Shown: positions 25,183-33,244 of the stretch, in pieces
Position numbering within the stretch: the stretch's first letter is position 1
Layout of the letters: each line of letters starts with the position of its first letter
DNA from: NORP240 sp038134485
GTDB lineage: Bacteria > Pseudomonadota > Gammaproteobacteria > Pseudomonadales > Pseudohongiellaceae
DNA length: 64,000 nucleotides
Assembly: GCA_038134485.1 (NCBI GenBank)
Contig: JAYPVG010000018.1
Coordinates: forward strand, 1 to 64,000
Reading direction: 5' to 3'
Notes under the pieces: model-generated
What the model was told of the DNA's origin: nothing
Seen by the model: the letters and a program-made list of their open reading frames with translations, nothing else
The model's database searches: none
Program-made: the position numbers and the translations under genes

Positions 25183-26631
25183 TTAGTTGGCAGCCACGTC
25201 ATCAGTCAATTCTTCATTGCTATCACTGGTTTCGGGTACCGGCGCAACCAGTGGCGCCAGGCAAAGTGGACAGCCAATAACATGGTCGTTCGGGCCCAGA
25301 TTTAGATTCTGTCGGCGTTCTTCCATCGCCTCAAAGAACTGATCATCGGTCATTTTTACCCGCATACCCAGGTCGATAAACATGTTGGTGACCGAGCGGT
25401 TCCCGGAGCCTTGCCAATTACGTGGATCCGGTACGTTGGGATTGGTTTCGGTGTTGTTCATGTAGCCAATGATATGCAGTATTGTCCCTTTGGGCAGCAG
25501 TGGCGCATAGTCATTTTCAAACGGATAGCCACGCACCCAGTTGTGGTCGTAGCCGACGCAAGACAGGGTCTCTACCGTATATCCCCAAATCGCTTCAAGA
25601 CACATACGCTCGCCGGGCGCGTGGAGGTGAGGCTCGAAAGTGATCAGCTTGGTATGTTCTTGCAGAACCGTGTAGGCATGCAGCTCCTGATCCTTCTCGT
25701 TACCGGCGATGCTGATATCAACGCCATTACCGAGACCAAGGGTGGCGCGCTCGTACTTGGGCTCGTAGCCAACCGGATGGAATCGGAATCCTATTTCCAG
25801 GTGTCCGGTAGTGTCGCGCCCATTGGAATGCATATGCACCGAATCCGTCGCAAATACGGCTCCGGCTCGCAGCAGTCGGGCGCCGTCTTCATCGAAAATA
25901 TCCGGGTTACGGCCGACCTCGTGAACCGGCCAGCCAACAGATTCCCCTTCAATCGGTTCACCATTCTCGTCGTGAACCTCGGTTCGCCAGATCATGTGAT
26001 GGAAAATGTAGCGGCCGCCGACTGTTTCCCGTCCGTTGCCAGCAGAAGGCACATCGTTAACTTCTACGATTTCGACCGACTTAACATAACGGTCTTCGGT
26101 AAGTCCGGAGGGCACTCTGGCTATTTCACCCCACCAGTCAGGTCGACCGGCTTCCATGAAAAAGTCTTGTGTGTTGATAACCAGATCGGGTTGCCCAAGA
26201 TTCCATTTGATACTGTCGTCGAATACCAGCGGCTCTGGCGCGTCGGCGATATTTCCTTTCGGGGCGCCAGTGCGCGCCCAAACCGATATCGCTTCGATCT
26301 CTGCATCGTTAAGCGACGGGTCATTTTTGTATTGCTGAATACCAATGTCCTTTTCCATATACCAGGGTGGCATGGCGCCGGCGCGATCTCTCAGCCCGGT
26401 TTTGTACTCGATCAGTCCTGCAAACGGGGCAACCTGTTCATAGGTAACCAGTGGCATCGGAGCCACACCACCGTCTCGGTGACAGTTTTGGCAGCTGCGC
26501 TGTAATATGGGCTCTATGTCCTTATGGAAAGTAACCTCTCCTGGCGTCTGGGCCAAGATTGCGGCGGGCCATAAAATTACGGCCGCAAGAGCTGTGCCAC
26601 TTGATATTTTCAGGATCTTAAGGATACGCAT
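25183..26631 (-). CDS. Secreted c-type cytochrome fused to a PHM-like type II copper monooxygenase fold
   Basis: A 482-residue periplasmic protein. Signal peptide (1-28, ending ILAQ). Cytochrome c domain: CQNCH haem motif C47-C50-H51 and a likely axial Met87 (GAMPPW). After residue 140 comes a region whose copper-ligand-like residues appear in the order known for peptidylglycine alpha-hydroxylating monooxygenase (PHM): HH (211-212), HxH (266-268), HxH in HLHAPG (335-337) and a Met near 417. A second CxxC (454-457) sits near the C-terminus. ATG at 26631 has GGGAG upstream. This suggests a copper hydroxylase with a built-in haem electron donor; the substrate is unknown. Tandem secreted genes lie downstream. 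Confidence 0.75.
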   Translation of the reverse strand: MRILKILKISSGTALAAVILWPAAILAQTPGEVTFHKDIEPILQRSCQNCHRDGGVAPMPLVTYEQVAPFAGLIEYKTGLRDRAGAMPPWYMEKDIGIQQYKNDPSLNDAEIEAISVWARTGAPKGNIADAPEPLVFDDSIKWNLGQPDLVINTQDFFMEAGRPDWWGEIARVPSGLTEDRYVKSVEIVEVNDVPSAGNGRETVGGRYIFHHMIWRTEVHDENGEPIEGESVGWPVHEVGRNPDIFDEDGARLLRAGAVFATDSVHMHSNGRDTTGHLEIGFRFHPVGYEPKYERATLGLGNGVDISIAGNEKDQELHAYTVLQEHTKLITFEPHLHAPGERMCLEAIWGYTVETLSCVGYDHNWVRGYPFENDYAPLLPKGTILHIIGYMNNTETNPNVPDPRNWQGSGNRSVTNMFIDLGMRVKMTDDQFFEAMEERRQNLNLGPNDHVIGCPLCLAPLVAPVPETSDSNEELTDDVAAN

Positions 26632-26870
26632 TGGTATTCTCCCCGTGCTCAGTTTGATTTGCACGTATTCAAGCTTGCGGATTGTTGTTAGTTATCAGTG
26701 CGCAGCGGAGTTTTGACTCCACAGCCATTGAGGCCGAGCATACCACGCAAGACGGTAAATTTAAACGAAATTTTCGAGCGATCCAGTTACGAGGCAGTAT
26801 CAAAATTTAGTGGTTAGACGGCCCGAATAATATCGGGACTGGGGATTCTATCGTATCGATCTAATAAATA

Positions 26871-27641
26871 TTATTTACCATCTCGGTCGTGTATTAAATC
26901 CCACAGATTAGTGCCTGCCAGAAGAGCTGCAAGCGCAACCATTACGGCGAAGGTAAACCACTGCAGAGCGTAGGACAGATGGGTATCGATATCCACGTTG
27001 GTTTCTGACCAATGTCGGACCAACATTCCAGGTTGATCTTCCGTTAAACGCACGAGATAGGGAAATAGCGGTTCTCCGATTACCGACTCGATTACATCAA
27101 TCTCTAAACTTCGAATTTGCAACGGCCAGGTGTTCGATTCGATCCTGCTGGCAAAAATCCTCGCGTCAGGCGCAGGGACATGGATTTGTGCTGTCAAATT
27201 CACTGGACCCGCTACCGGCTGGGTTCGCGGTGGCGTATTCGGAGGAAGTATTCCGGATGTCCAGCCGCGGCTCACGAGCACCAGCTTGCCGCTGTTATTG
27301 AGTCTAAAGGGTGTGATTACCTCGTATCCGATCTGGCCATCAAAGAATTGCGCCGTAAGCAGAATAGTGCGCTCGTTCAGGTATTGGCCCTGCAGTGAAA
27401 CATGAAGATTTGTCAGCTCCGCGGATTTCGCACTGGCGAGCTCTATTCTTTCGATTGGTTGCGCTGCCAGTAATTGTTGCTGCTCGAACTCTTCCTGGGC
27501 GGCCAGCTTGTCGCCGGCCCGACTCAGTTGCCAGAATCCCAGTTGCACGAACCCGATTATGGTAAATACCACGCAGGCGGAAAGCAGCAAGTTGATTCGA
27601 AATTTCAATGGTCCGAGCGACCAATTGTAAGCAGGACCCAT
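26871..27641 (-). CDS. SURF1 family protein
   Basis: A 256-residue inner-membrane protein with a helix near each end (about 16-38 and 228-248) flanking a periplasmic domain, the SURF1 topology. Motifs include GFWQLSRAGDKLAAQEEF after the first helix, YEVITPFRL, VLVSRGW and HLSYALQWFTFAVMVA. SURF1 helps insert haem into haem-copper terminal oxidases. Normally it lies in a cox operon; no oxidase genes are in this window. The start at 27641 was chosen because the family begins just before the first helix; the longer frame to 27824 adds an unlikely Cys-rich stretch. Confidence 0.8.
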   Translation of the reverse strand: MGPAYNWSLGPLKFRINLLLSACVVFTIIGFVQLGFWQLSRAGDKLAAQEEFEQQQLLAAQPIERIELASAKSAELTNLHVSLQGQYLNERTILLTAQFFDGQIGYEVITPFRLNNSGKLVLVSRGWTSGILPPNTPPRTQPVAGPVNLTAQIHVPAPDARIFASRIESNTWPLQIRSLEIDVIESVIGEPLFPYLVRLTEDQPGMLVRHWSETNVDIDTHLSYALQWFTFAVMVALAALLAGTNLWDLIHDRDGK

Positions 27642-27875
27642 TGATTTGTGCCTGTCCAAAGGATGATGAATGAGCGCAGAGCCTAAAGGAGAACATTTGC
27701 CAATACAACACTGAGTCATTACGCAAAAAATCCCTGCGCGGTTGTCTGCAGGGCCCGCCCATAATCCGTCACGGAATTGTGGTAATTGCCGGGAAGCATC
27801 TCGCGCGAATGGAACTGGCGGCATGCGCGGGGATTAAGTAGACTTTCGTCCATCGAGAGAAAAAGGAGATCTGAA

Positions 27876-28859
27876 ATGTGCCCGGAAAAATTTCCTGAAA
27901 AATTGGCCGCTTTCGCACTACTGTTGCTGGTATCCCTGGCGCAGGCACAACAGTATCAGCCTCCCCGCGCGCCTGATGGAAAACCGGACCTTCAGGGTAA
28001 CTGGAGTAACGCCTCTATAACAACGTTGGAAAGAAATTCCCGCTATGACAATCTTGTGCTTTCCAGTGATGAGGTAATGAGGGCTACCCAGCAGCATCCG
28101 CAGAATGTGCGCCTGGAGACAGACGACAATCTGGTACAGGGCGAATTGCTGGACGGCTCGGATCTGGCGCAGGGCCGGGGTTACAATGCATTTTGGATTG
28201 ACCCGGGAACGACATTTGGAAATATCGATGGAGAGTACCGAACGTCCTGGATCGTTGACCCTCCCGACGGGCGTATTCCATTCAGCGAACAGGGTCTCGC
28301 ATATAAGGCGTCCCTGCGAGAGAAGAATTTAGCTTTCGATGGCCCCGAGAGCAGGCCGCTTGCCGAGCGTTGCATCAGCACGGCGATGCGGGTGGGGCCA
28401 CCGATGATCAATGGGCTTTACAATAACTACTATCAGATCGTGCAGACACCCGATTACGTTGTGATCCGCACGGAGATGGTCAGTCACGCGCGTATCGTGC
28501 CACTCAACAAGCAACACGGAATGGCTACTCAGGCGCCAATGTTCGGTGAGTCAGTTGGCTACTGGGACGGAGATACTCTGGTGGTGGAGACTACCAATTT
28601 TCACGCTTTACAGCAGGAAACGGCGATCAACTTGTCCCACAATGCCAAGGTACAGGAGAGGTTCACTCGGACGTCCGACGAGCAAATAGTCTACGAGTTT
28701 ACTATCGATGACCCGAACTTCTATTCCCAGCCCTGGCGAGGCGAGGTCAGTTTCCGCCAGGTGCCGGAGGGAGTCTATGAATTTGCCTGCCATGAGGGAA
28801 ATTACGCGTTGAGCGGCATTCTTGCCGGGGCTCGGCGGGCAGAATTGGAAGAGGAATAA
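27876..28859 (+). CDS. Secreted protein of the PDGKPDLQG repeat-free family, function unknown
   Basis: A 327-residue protein with a signal peptide (ending LAQAQQ) and a mature N-terminus PPRAPDGKPDLQGNWSN. Further conserved stretches are YYQIVQTPDYVVI, GYWDGDTLVVETTNF, VQERFTRT and DDPNFYSQPW. The protein at 31152-31982 shares this plan, so they are paralogues. Relatives are common in marine and soil bacteria, but I know of no tested function. AGGAG lies 9 bases before the ATG. The gene diverges from SURF1 and converges on a membrane-protein operon. Confidence 0.7.
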   Translation: MCPEKFPEKLAAFALLLLVSLAQAQQYQPPRAPDGKPDLQGNWSNASITTLERNSRYDNLVLSSDEVMRATQQHPQNVRLETDDNLVQGELLDGSDLAQGRGYNAFWIDPGTTFGNIDGEYRTSWIVDPPDGRIPFSEQGLAYKASLREKNLAFDGPESRPLAERCISTAMRVGPPMINGLYNNYYQIVQTPDYVVIRTEMVSHARIVPLNKQHGMATQAPMFGESVGYWDGDTLVVETTNFHALQQETAINLSHNAKVQERFTRTSDEQIVYEFTIDDPNFYSQPWRGEVSFRQVPEGVYEFACHEGNYALSGILAGARRAELEEE

Positions 28860-28891
28860 AATCGAGCCAGGAGCGGTGGAGCCTGCATAGT

Positions 28892-29398
28892 TCAGCACCA
28901 AAAGCACCAGTGGTATGGCGGTCGGTAATACGTAATGAGTCGACCGCAAATTATTACCATGGACCAGCAAGCAAGTGATATTCCTCCCATCAGTCGTGCC
29001 CTTGGCGCAGGCAAAGCGTCTGCCGGCACGGTTCTTACTGCACCCATCGCTGTGCGGTAGAAAAGCAGCATGTTCATGCCTGCCAGAATGATCATTAGCA
29101 TTTTTGTTTGAAAGGCCGGATTGAACAGATACTGATCAGGAGCGGAGACCAGAAACATTGTGCCGCTGAGCATGTTGAGGCTAAATCCGGCGATCCCGAA
29201 AGGAATGAGTTGGTGAAGCGCTTGCAGAGGAACTCGGCGTGCCATACCCAGCAATCTGAGATCGAATACACCGACCGAACCAATCAGCAGACACATGCCA
29301 GTGAAGTGCAGCGATTCAATTATCGGCCAGCCCCAGGCAGAATGCATAAACGCATAGACGCCCGAAACCTGGGCAAAATTGAGCAACAGATCAACCAT
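28892..29398 (-). CDS. Four-helix inner-membrane protein (probably DUF6644 family)
   Basis: A 168-residue protein with about four membrane helices. FMHSAWGWPIIESLHFTGMCLLIGSVGVFDLRLLG carries an in-membrane His, and NPAFQTKMLMIILAGMNMLLFYR and CWSMVIICGRLITYY follow. The same order of motifs occurs twice in the 344-residue protein at 34690-35724, so both belong to one family, which I believe is annotated as DUF6644 (not certain). Conserved His residues in helices would allow haem or metal binding. The start at 29398 excludes an upstream Cys-rich frame. It follows the next gene by 8 bases, forming a two-gene operon. Confidence 0.65.
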   Translation of the reverse strand: MVDLLLNFAQVSGVYAFMHSAWGWPIIESLHFTGMCLLIGSVGVFDLRLLGMARRVPLQALHQLIPFGIAGFSLNMLSGTMFLVSAPDQYLFNPAFQTKMLMIILAGMNMLLFYRTAMGAVRTVPADALPAPRARLMGGISLACWSMVIICGRLITYYRPPYHWCFWC

Positions 29399-29406
29399 GC
29401 GTATTC

Positions 29407-29901
29407 TCAGTAAAAGCTGGAAGCGAGCAAAACATTGTGGGTGTAAGCAAGAAACCGTCCCGCCGCCACGCTGGTCAACCACAGGCACAAGCCCAGCCAG
29501 GCCAGTCTGCGCCTTGCCCCCGGCTTTCCGGAGACTGGATCGGTTAACCGATTGTTAGCGACAATCCGCCAGGTTATAACCAGAGCGGCAAGAATTGCAG
29601 TCAGCTTTAGATAAAAAACTGGATTGGAGAGAGCTTTAGCGGGATAGGCAATCAGCAACAGTAAGCCTGACAGCAAGACCAACAGCAGGCCCAGCTTTGC
29701 CAGAGGAATAAATTCACCAAATCGCCCGGCAGGAATGCTCGCGGCGAACCCCACCTCGCGCCACAGTACAGCCAGACTCATGCCCACTACCAGCGCCAGT
29801 GCCAGAGAGTGGAAAATCAGGCTGCCGAAGAATACCCAACCGGTTTCCCTGATCCACTCACTGATCAAAGTTTCCTCGAGTCGAGCGAGCAAGTACATCA
29901 T
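29407..29901 (-). CDS. Inner-membrane protein, relative of the downstream helix-bundle protein
   Basis: A 164-residue protein with about four hydrophobic helices (VFFGSLIFHSLALALVVGMSLAVLW near residues 23-47, LGLLLVLLSGLLLLIAYP, FYLKLTAILAALVITWRIV, and a final WLGLCLWLTSVAAGRFLAY). The helix pattern and spacing match the adjacent protein, with an in-membrane His in helix 1 and an AGRFLAYT ending. It starts the two-gene operon ending at 28892. The function is unknown; membrane redox partner or transporter subunit are possibilities. Confidence 0.65.
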   Translation of the reverse strand: MMYLLARLEETLISEWIRETGWVFFGSLIFHSLALALVVGMSLAVLWREVGFAASIPAGRFGEFIPLAKLGLLLVLLSGLLLLIAYPAKALSNPVFYLKLTAILAALVITWRIVANNRLTDPVSGKPGARRRLAWLGLCLWLTSVAAGRFLAYTHNVLLASSFY

Positions 29902-29955
29902 CGGTCAGTTCGGCCAATATACTGCGTGAGTTCATTCAGCCTCACGCAGTCACAA

Positions 29956-30876
29956 TCAAGCCAGCAGGGGATCAATAAATCGCTCCATTTCTGCTCTTAG
30001 ATTGGCATCCGGCACTCGCCCAGTCGCGGCCCGCAGATTATCTTCTGCATGATGAGGCTTGGTTGTACCGGGAATCGGTATCACCGCACCAGGATGGGAA
30101 TAAACATATTTAAGAAATATCTGCGCCCAGCTGGTGGCATCGATGTCAGAGGCCCAGTCGGGGAGGGGCATATCACCCACTGCAGAGAACAGTCGCCCGC
30201 GACCGAAGGGCAGGTTCACCAGCACTGCCATGCCACGGTCCTGAGCGAGTGGCAACAATCTGTCGGCAGCTCCGCGATTGCCCAGCGAATAGTCTACCTG
30301 GATAAAGTCCAGCCGATAGCGCTGAATGATGTCTTCCATCGTCTGATATTGACGGTCATTGGAAGTGGTTATCCCGATATGACGAAATCGCCCCTGATCC
30401 CGCCATGCCTGCAGGGTGGGCAGCTGAGATTCAACACCACGCAGATTATGTACCTGCATGAGATCGAAGGAGTCTCCGTCCAGCCGTTGAAATGAACTTT
30501 CCATCCTGGCGATCCCGTCCTCGGCAGATTCGCGATCTACCTTCGTTGCAACCCACAACTCATTTCGGATGCCTTGATCCCGCATGATGTTGCCGATTAC
30601 TTCCTCGGAATTGCCGTAATTGGGTGAAGTATCGATAATTTTGCCGCCAAGGCGGTGAAACGTGGCAAAAGTGTCCCGGAACTCGGTCGCTTGCTGCGGG
30701 TTCTCTGGCCCCCGAAAATTTCGGCAACCTATTCCAATCGTTGGTAATCGCTGGCCTGAGGACGGGATAGTGGCCATGTTGTAAGGGGTGTTTTGAGCCA
30801 ACAGCGTGCCTTTCGAAGCGGTTGCCAGGCCAGCTACGACACCTGCTTGGATTACATGTCTTCTTGTCAGTTTCAT
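29956..30876 (-). CDS. Tat-exported aldo/keto reductase
   Basis: A 306-residue AKR-family protein behind a Tat-like signal (MKLTRRHVIQAGVVAGLA, twin Arg at 5-6). The barrel keeps the family tetrad: Asp and Tyr in IIDTSPNYG, Lys in VATKVD and His in LMQVHNL. The C-terminal part has VIPIPGTTKPHHAEDNL, the usual NADPH-side loop. GAGGG lies 5 bases before the ATG at 30876. Most AKRs are cytoplasmic; export suggests a periplasmic substrate or a cofactor-loaded protein exported folded. It lies beside the membrane-protein operon and the paralogous secreted proteins. Confidence 0.82.
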   Translation of the reverse strand: MKLTRRHVIQAGVVAGLATASKGTLLAQNTPYNMATIPSSGQRLPTIGIGCRNFRGPENPQQATEFRDTFATFHRLGGKIIDTSPNYGNSEEVIGNIMRDQGIRNELWVATKVDRESAEDGIARMESSFQRLDGDSFDLMQVHNLRGVESQLPTLQAWRDQGRFRHIGITTSNDRQYQTMEDIIQRYRLDFIQVDYSLGNRGAADRLLPLAQDRGMAVLVNLPFGRGRLFSAVGDMPLPDWASDIDATSWAQIFLKYVYSHPGAVIPIPGTTKPHHAEDNLRAATGRVPDANLRAEMERFIDPLLA

Positions 30877-31151
30877 GGTTCCCTCTCGATTCAACTCGCA
30901 GTCAGTCCCAGTCTGCCTGGATAGCTGTCCCAAGCGCTCTCAGGCTCAGTAATGACATGCCCTCTGTTTCATGATATCGGCATAACCCCGGAATCGGCAA
31001 GACAGGCAGCGCTGATTATCGTGGATCAATCGGGCATGGACCCGGGGATTTCCTGTGTTAGAATCGGGTCGGTTTAGCTAAATAAGCCAACGACTCTATA
31101 ACAACTAGCCACATCGACGGTCATTGTCGATAGAAAAACAGGGTGGTTTCG

Positions 31152-31982
31152 ATGAATATAATTCAAGTGATTCGACGGGTATCAGTTGGGCTGTCACTGG
31201 TCTTGATGTCAGGCCTGGCACTGGCAGCCGAGAATTTTTCTCCGCCCCGAACTGCAGATGGCAATCCCGACTTTAATGGTATTTGGCAGGCTCTGGGTTC
31301 GGCAAACTGGGATATCGAACCCCATGCCGCGGATTTCCCACCGCAACCTCAACTGGGCGCGTGGGGATCGGTTCCTGCCGGTCTGGGTATAGTGGTGGGC
31401 GGAGAGATTCCGTATACACCGGAAGCCCGTGCCCAGCAGCAGGCGAACAAGGCTGACTGGCTGGCCAACGATCCTTACGTCAAGTGCTACATGCCTGGCG
31501 TGCCTCGAGCCAATTACACCCCGTTCCCGTTTCAGATAGTTCAGTCTCCAGATCATGTCATTATGGCCTATGAATTCGCCAGTGCGAGTCGAATTGTATA
31601 CATGAACCGTCCTGATTTTGTGGCACCGGTATTAAGCTGGATGGGGCATTCGCTGGGTCGCTTTGAGGGCGACTCTCTCGTAATCGATGTGACTGATCAG
31701 ATGCCGGACACCTGGTTTGATCATGCTGGTAATCATCATACCGATGCGCTGCGAGTGACCGAGCGTTATACACACATCGGCCCCAATACCTTGATGTACG
31801 AAGCAACACTCGAAGATCCCAATGTGTACACAAGACCCTGGACTGTCAGATTTCCGCTGTACCGCAGGCTTGATGACAATATGCAATTGTTGGAATTCAA
31901 GTGTGTGGAATTCACCGAAGAGATGATTTATGGTCACTTGAGAAGAGTTTCTGATGAAGACGATCAAAGGCCGGATAATTAA
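31152..31982 (+). CDS. Secreted protein, paralogue of the PDGKPDLQG-family protein
   Basis: A 276-residue secreted protein with a signal peptide (ending LALAAEN) and mature start PPRTADGNPDFNGIWQ. It shares FQIVQSPDHVIM, GRFEGDSLVIDVTDQ, VTERYTH and EDPNVYTRPW with the 327-residue protein at 27876. An internal Cys in VKCYMPGVPR and a final FKCVEF could form a disulfide. ATG 31152 has AGGGTGG upstream; GTG 31143 is an alternative three codons earlier. A bidirectional terminator follows at once. Confidence 0.7.
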   Translation: MNIIQVIRRVSVGLSLVLMSGLALAAENFSPPRTADGNPDFNGIWQALGSANWDIEPHAADFPPQPQLGAWGSVPAGLGIVVGGEIPYTPEARAQQQANKADWLANDPYVKCYMPGVPRANYTPFPFQIVQSPDHVIMAYEFASASRIVYMNRPDFVAPVLSWMGHSLGRFEGDSLVIDVTDQMPDTWFDHAGNHHTDALRVTERYTHIGPNTLMYEATLEDPNVYTRPWTVRFPLYRRLDDNMQLLEFKCVEFTEEMIYGHLRRVSDEDDQRPDN

Positions 31983-31996
31983 TTCATCATTAAATA

Positions 31997-32025
31997 AAAA
32001 ACCCGCCACCAGGCGGGTTTTTTTT
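31997..32025. terminator. Bidirectional intrinsic terminator
   Basis: An AACCCGCC/GGCGGGTT stem (8 bp) with loop ACCA is flanked by an A-run on the left and eight T residues on the right, so it can end the secreted protein gene on the plus strand and the acetyltransferase gene on the minus strand. Confidence 0.9.
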
Positions 32026-32038
32026 GGTTAGAAGGAAG

Positions 32039-32584
32039 TCACGTTAGCATATCGATATCGCCAAGATTTTGTGTCGATATTGATGTTGAAAAATCTTCAA
32101 TAGTGAGCGCAAATCGTTCGTGGTCTTTCCATTCGTTTTCGATTTTGAGATACCTGGGAGAAAAGCCCTCGCGTCTGAAACCGAGTGATTTTACTAAATT
32201 CAGAGACGCATCGTTTGTGGGTTGGATATTTGCTTCAATTCGATGTAATTCCAATGAGTTGAACGCATAGTCAATCACGAGCTTCATTGCCTTTTTCATC
32301 AAGCCTTTACCAGAAAAGGGTTCAAATACGAAATAACCAATGTAGGCGGATTGAAACGCACCTCTTACTATTTCGTTAAGGTTGATGCAGGCAACCAGGG
32401 CATTGTTCTGGTCAATTGCCAACAGGCTGATATTGTTTGCGCTCCTGTATTTTTTTAGCCGTTGGTTAAATTGCCAGGTTGTGCTAGCTGGGGATACCCA
32501 AGGATGATGCAGGTCTTTGCTCCTGGCAACAGCCGCAAGCCAACGCTCCCGATGTTCCTTGCCAGTCAGTTCCAGATGTAGCAC
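32039..32584 (-). CDS. RimJ/RimL-type GNAT acetyltransferase
   Basis: A 181-residue GNAT protein like ribosomal-protein-alanine acetyltransferases. It has YIGYFVFEPFSGKGLMKKAMKLVIDYAF (acetyl-CoA loop near residues 79-106) and HRIEANIQPTNDASLNLVKSLGFRREGF. It acetylates a protein N-terminus or a small amine; the substrate is unknown. The start is GTG at 32584 with no obvious Shine-Dalgarno, and 20 bases separate it from the DsbA-like gene, so coupling is likely. Confidence 0.8.
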   Translation of the reverse strand: MLHLELTGKEHRERWLAAVARSKDLHHPWVSPASTTWQFNQRLKKYRSANNISLLAIDQNNALVACINLNEIVRGAFQSAYIGYFVFEPFSGKGLMKKAMKLVIDYAFNSLELHRIEANIQPTNDASLNLVKSLGFRREGFSPRYLKIENEWKDHERFALTIEDFSTSISTQNLGDIDMLT

Positions 32585-32604
32585 AGGTATCAGTCTTTAG
32601 GGAA

Positions 32605-33234
32605 TTATTCATTTAGCTGGCGTGTGATTTCGTCTTCAACATCCACCAGTTTGTCTTTCCCAAAAAACATTTCCGTTCCGACAAAAAAAGTGGGAGAGCC
32701 GAAGTTACCGCGAGCAACCGATTGTTCAGTATTATTGATTAACTGTTCTTTGATTGCAGGATCGGAGCAGGCTTCAACAATCTCTGCGATAGAAAATGAC
32801 GCATTCTTGAGCGCTGTAAGGACGATATCCGTTTGACCCATGTCTAGCTTGTCCTCCCACATGGCCCGGTAAACCGAGTCTATGTATTCAGTGGCAACCC
32901 CTATCCTACTGGCGGCAATTGCTCCGCGCATCAATTGCAGGGTGTTTATCGGGAAAAAAGGATTCCGTTGATAATTGGTAATACCGTGTTTACGCAAAAA
33001 TCTTTCTGTCTCCAGTTGTTGATACTCGTTTTTGTTTTTGATGCCCTCAAAGGCAACCATTGGCGAGACGTTATTGGTAGCTCTGAAAACTCCTCCAATT
33101 AGCACAGGCACGTATTGAAACTTCACACCGGTGCGCTGCTCGATGTCGGGAATTACTCGATGAGACAGGTAAGCATTCGGACTTCCGAAGTCAAAATGAA
33201 ATTCAACCTGTATAGCAGTCGGGTCCATTTTCAT
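32605..33234 (-). CDS. DsbA-fold 2-hydroxychromene-2-carboxylate isomerase-like protein
   Basis: A 209-residue cytoplasmic protein of the GST kappa/HCCA isomerase family in the thioredoxin superfamily. The N-terminus has FHFDFGSPNAYLSHRV, with Ser instead of a CxxC redox motif, which fits HCCA isomerase rather than DsbA. Later GNFGSPTFFVGTEMFFGKD marks the cis-Pro loop. It may isomerise an aromatic degradation product or conjugate glutathione. The ATG at 33234 gives the family start; the longer frame to 33402 overlaps the FG-GAP gene. No other aromatic catabolism gene is nearby. Confidence 0.82.
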   Translation of the reverse strand: MKMDPTAIQVEFHFDFGSPNAYLSHRVIPDIEQRTGVKFQYVPVLIGGVFRATNNVSPMVAFEGIKNKNEYQQLETERFLRKHGITNYQRNPFFPINTLQLMRGAIAASRIGVATEYIDSVYRAMWEDKLDMGQTDIVLTALKNASFSIAEIVEACSDPAIKEQLINNTEQSVARGNFGSPTFFVGTEMFFGKDKLVDVEDEITRQLNE

Positions 33235-33244
33235 GTCTTGGCTC

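Noticed and set aside
25411..26505. Long plus-strand open frame opposite the cytochrome-copper gene
   Set aside because: It has no family features or ribosome site and mirrors the codon bias of the real minus-strand gene.
27642..27824. Longer SURF1 start
   Set aside because: The added residues are Cys-rich and unlike the family, whose N-terminus begins just before the first helix.
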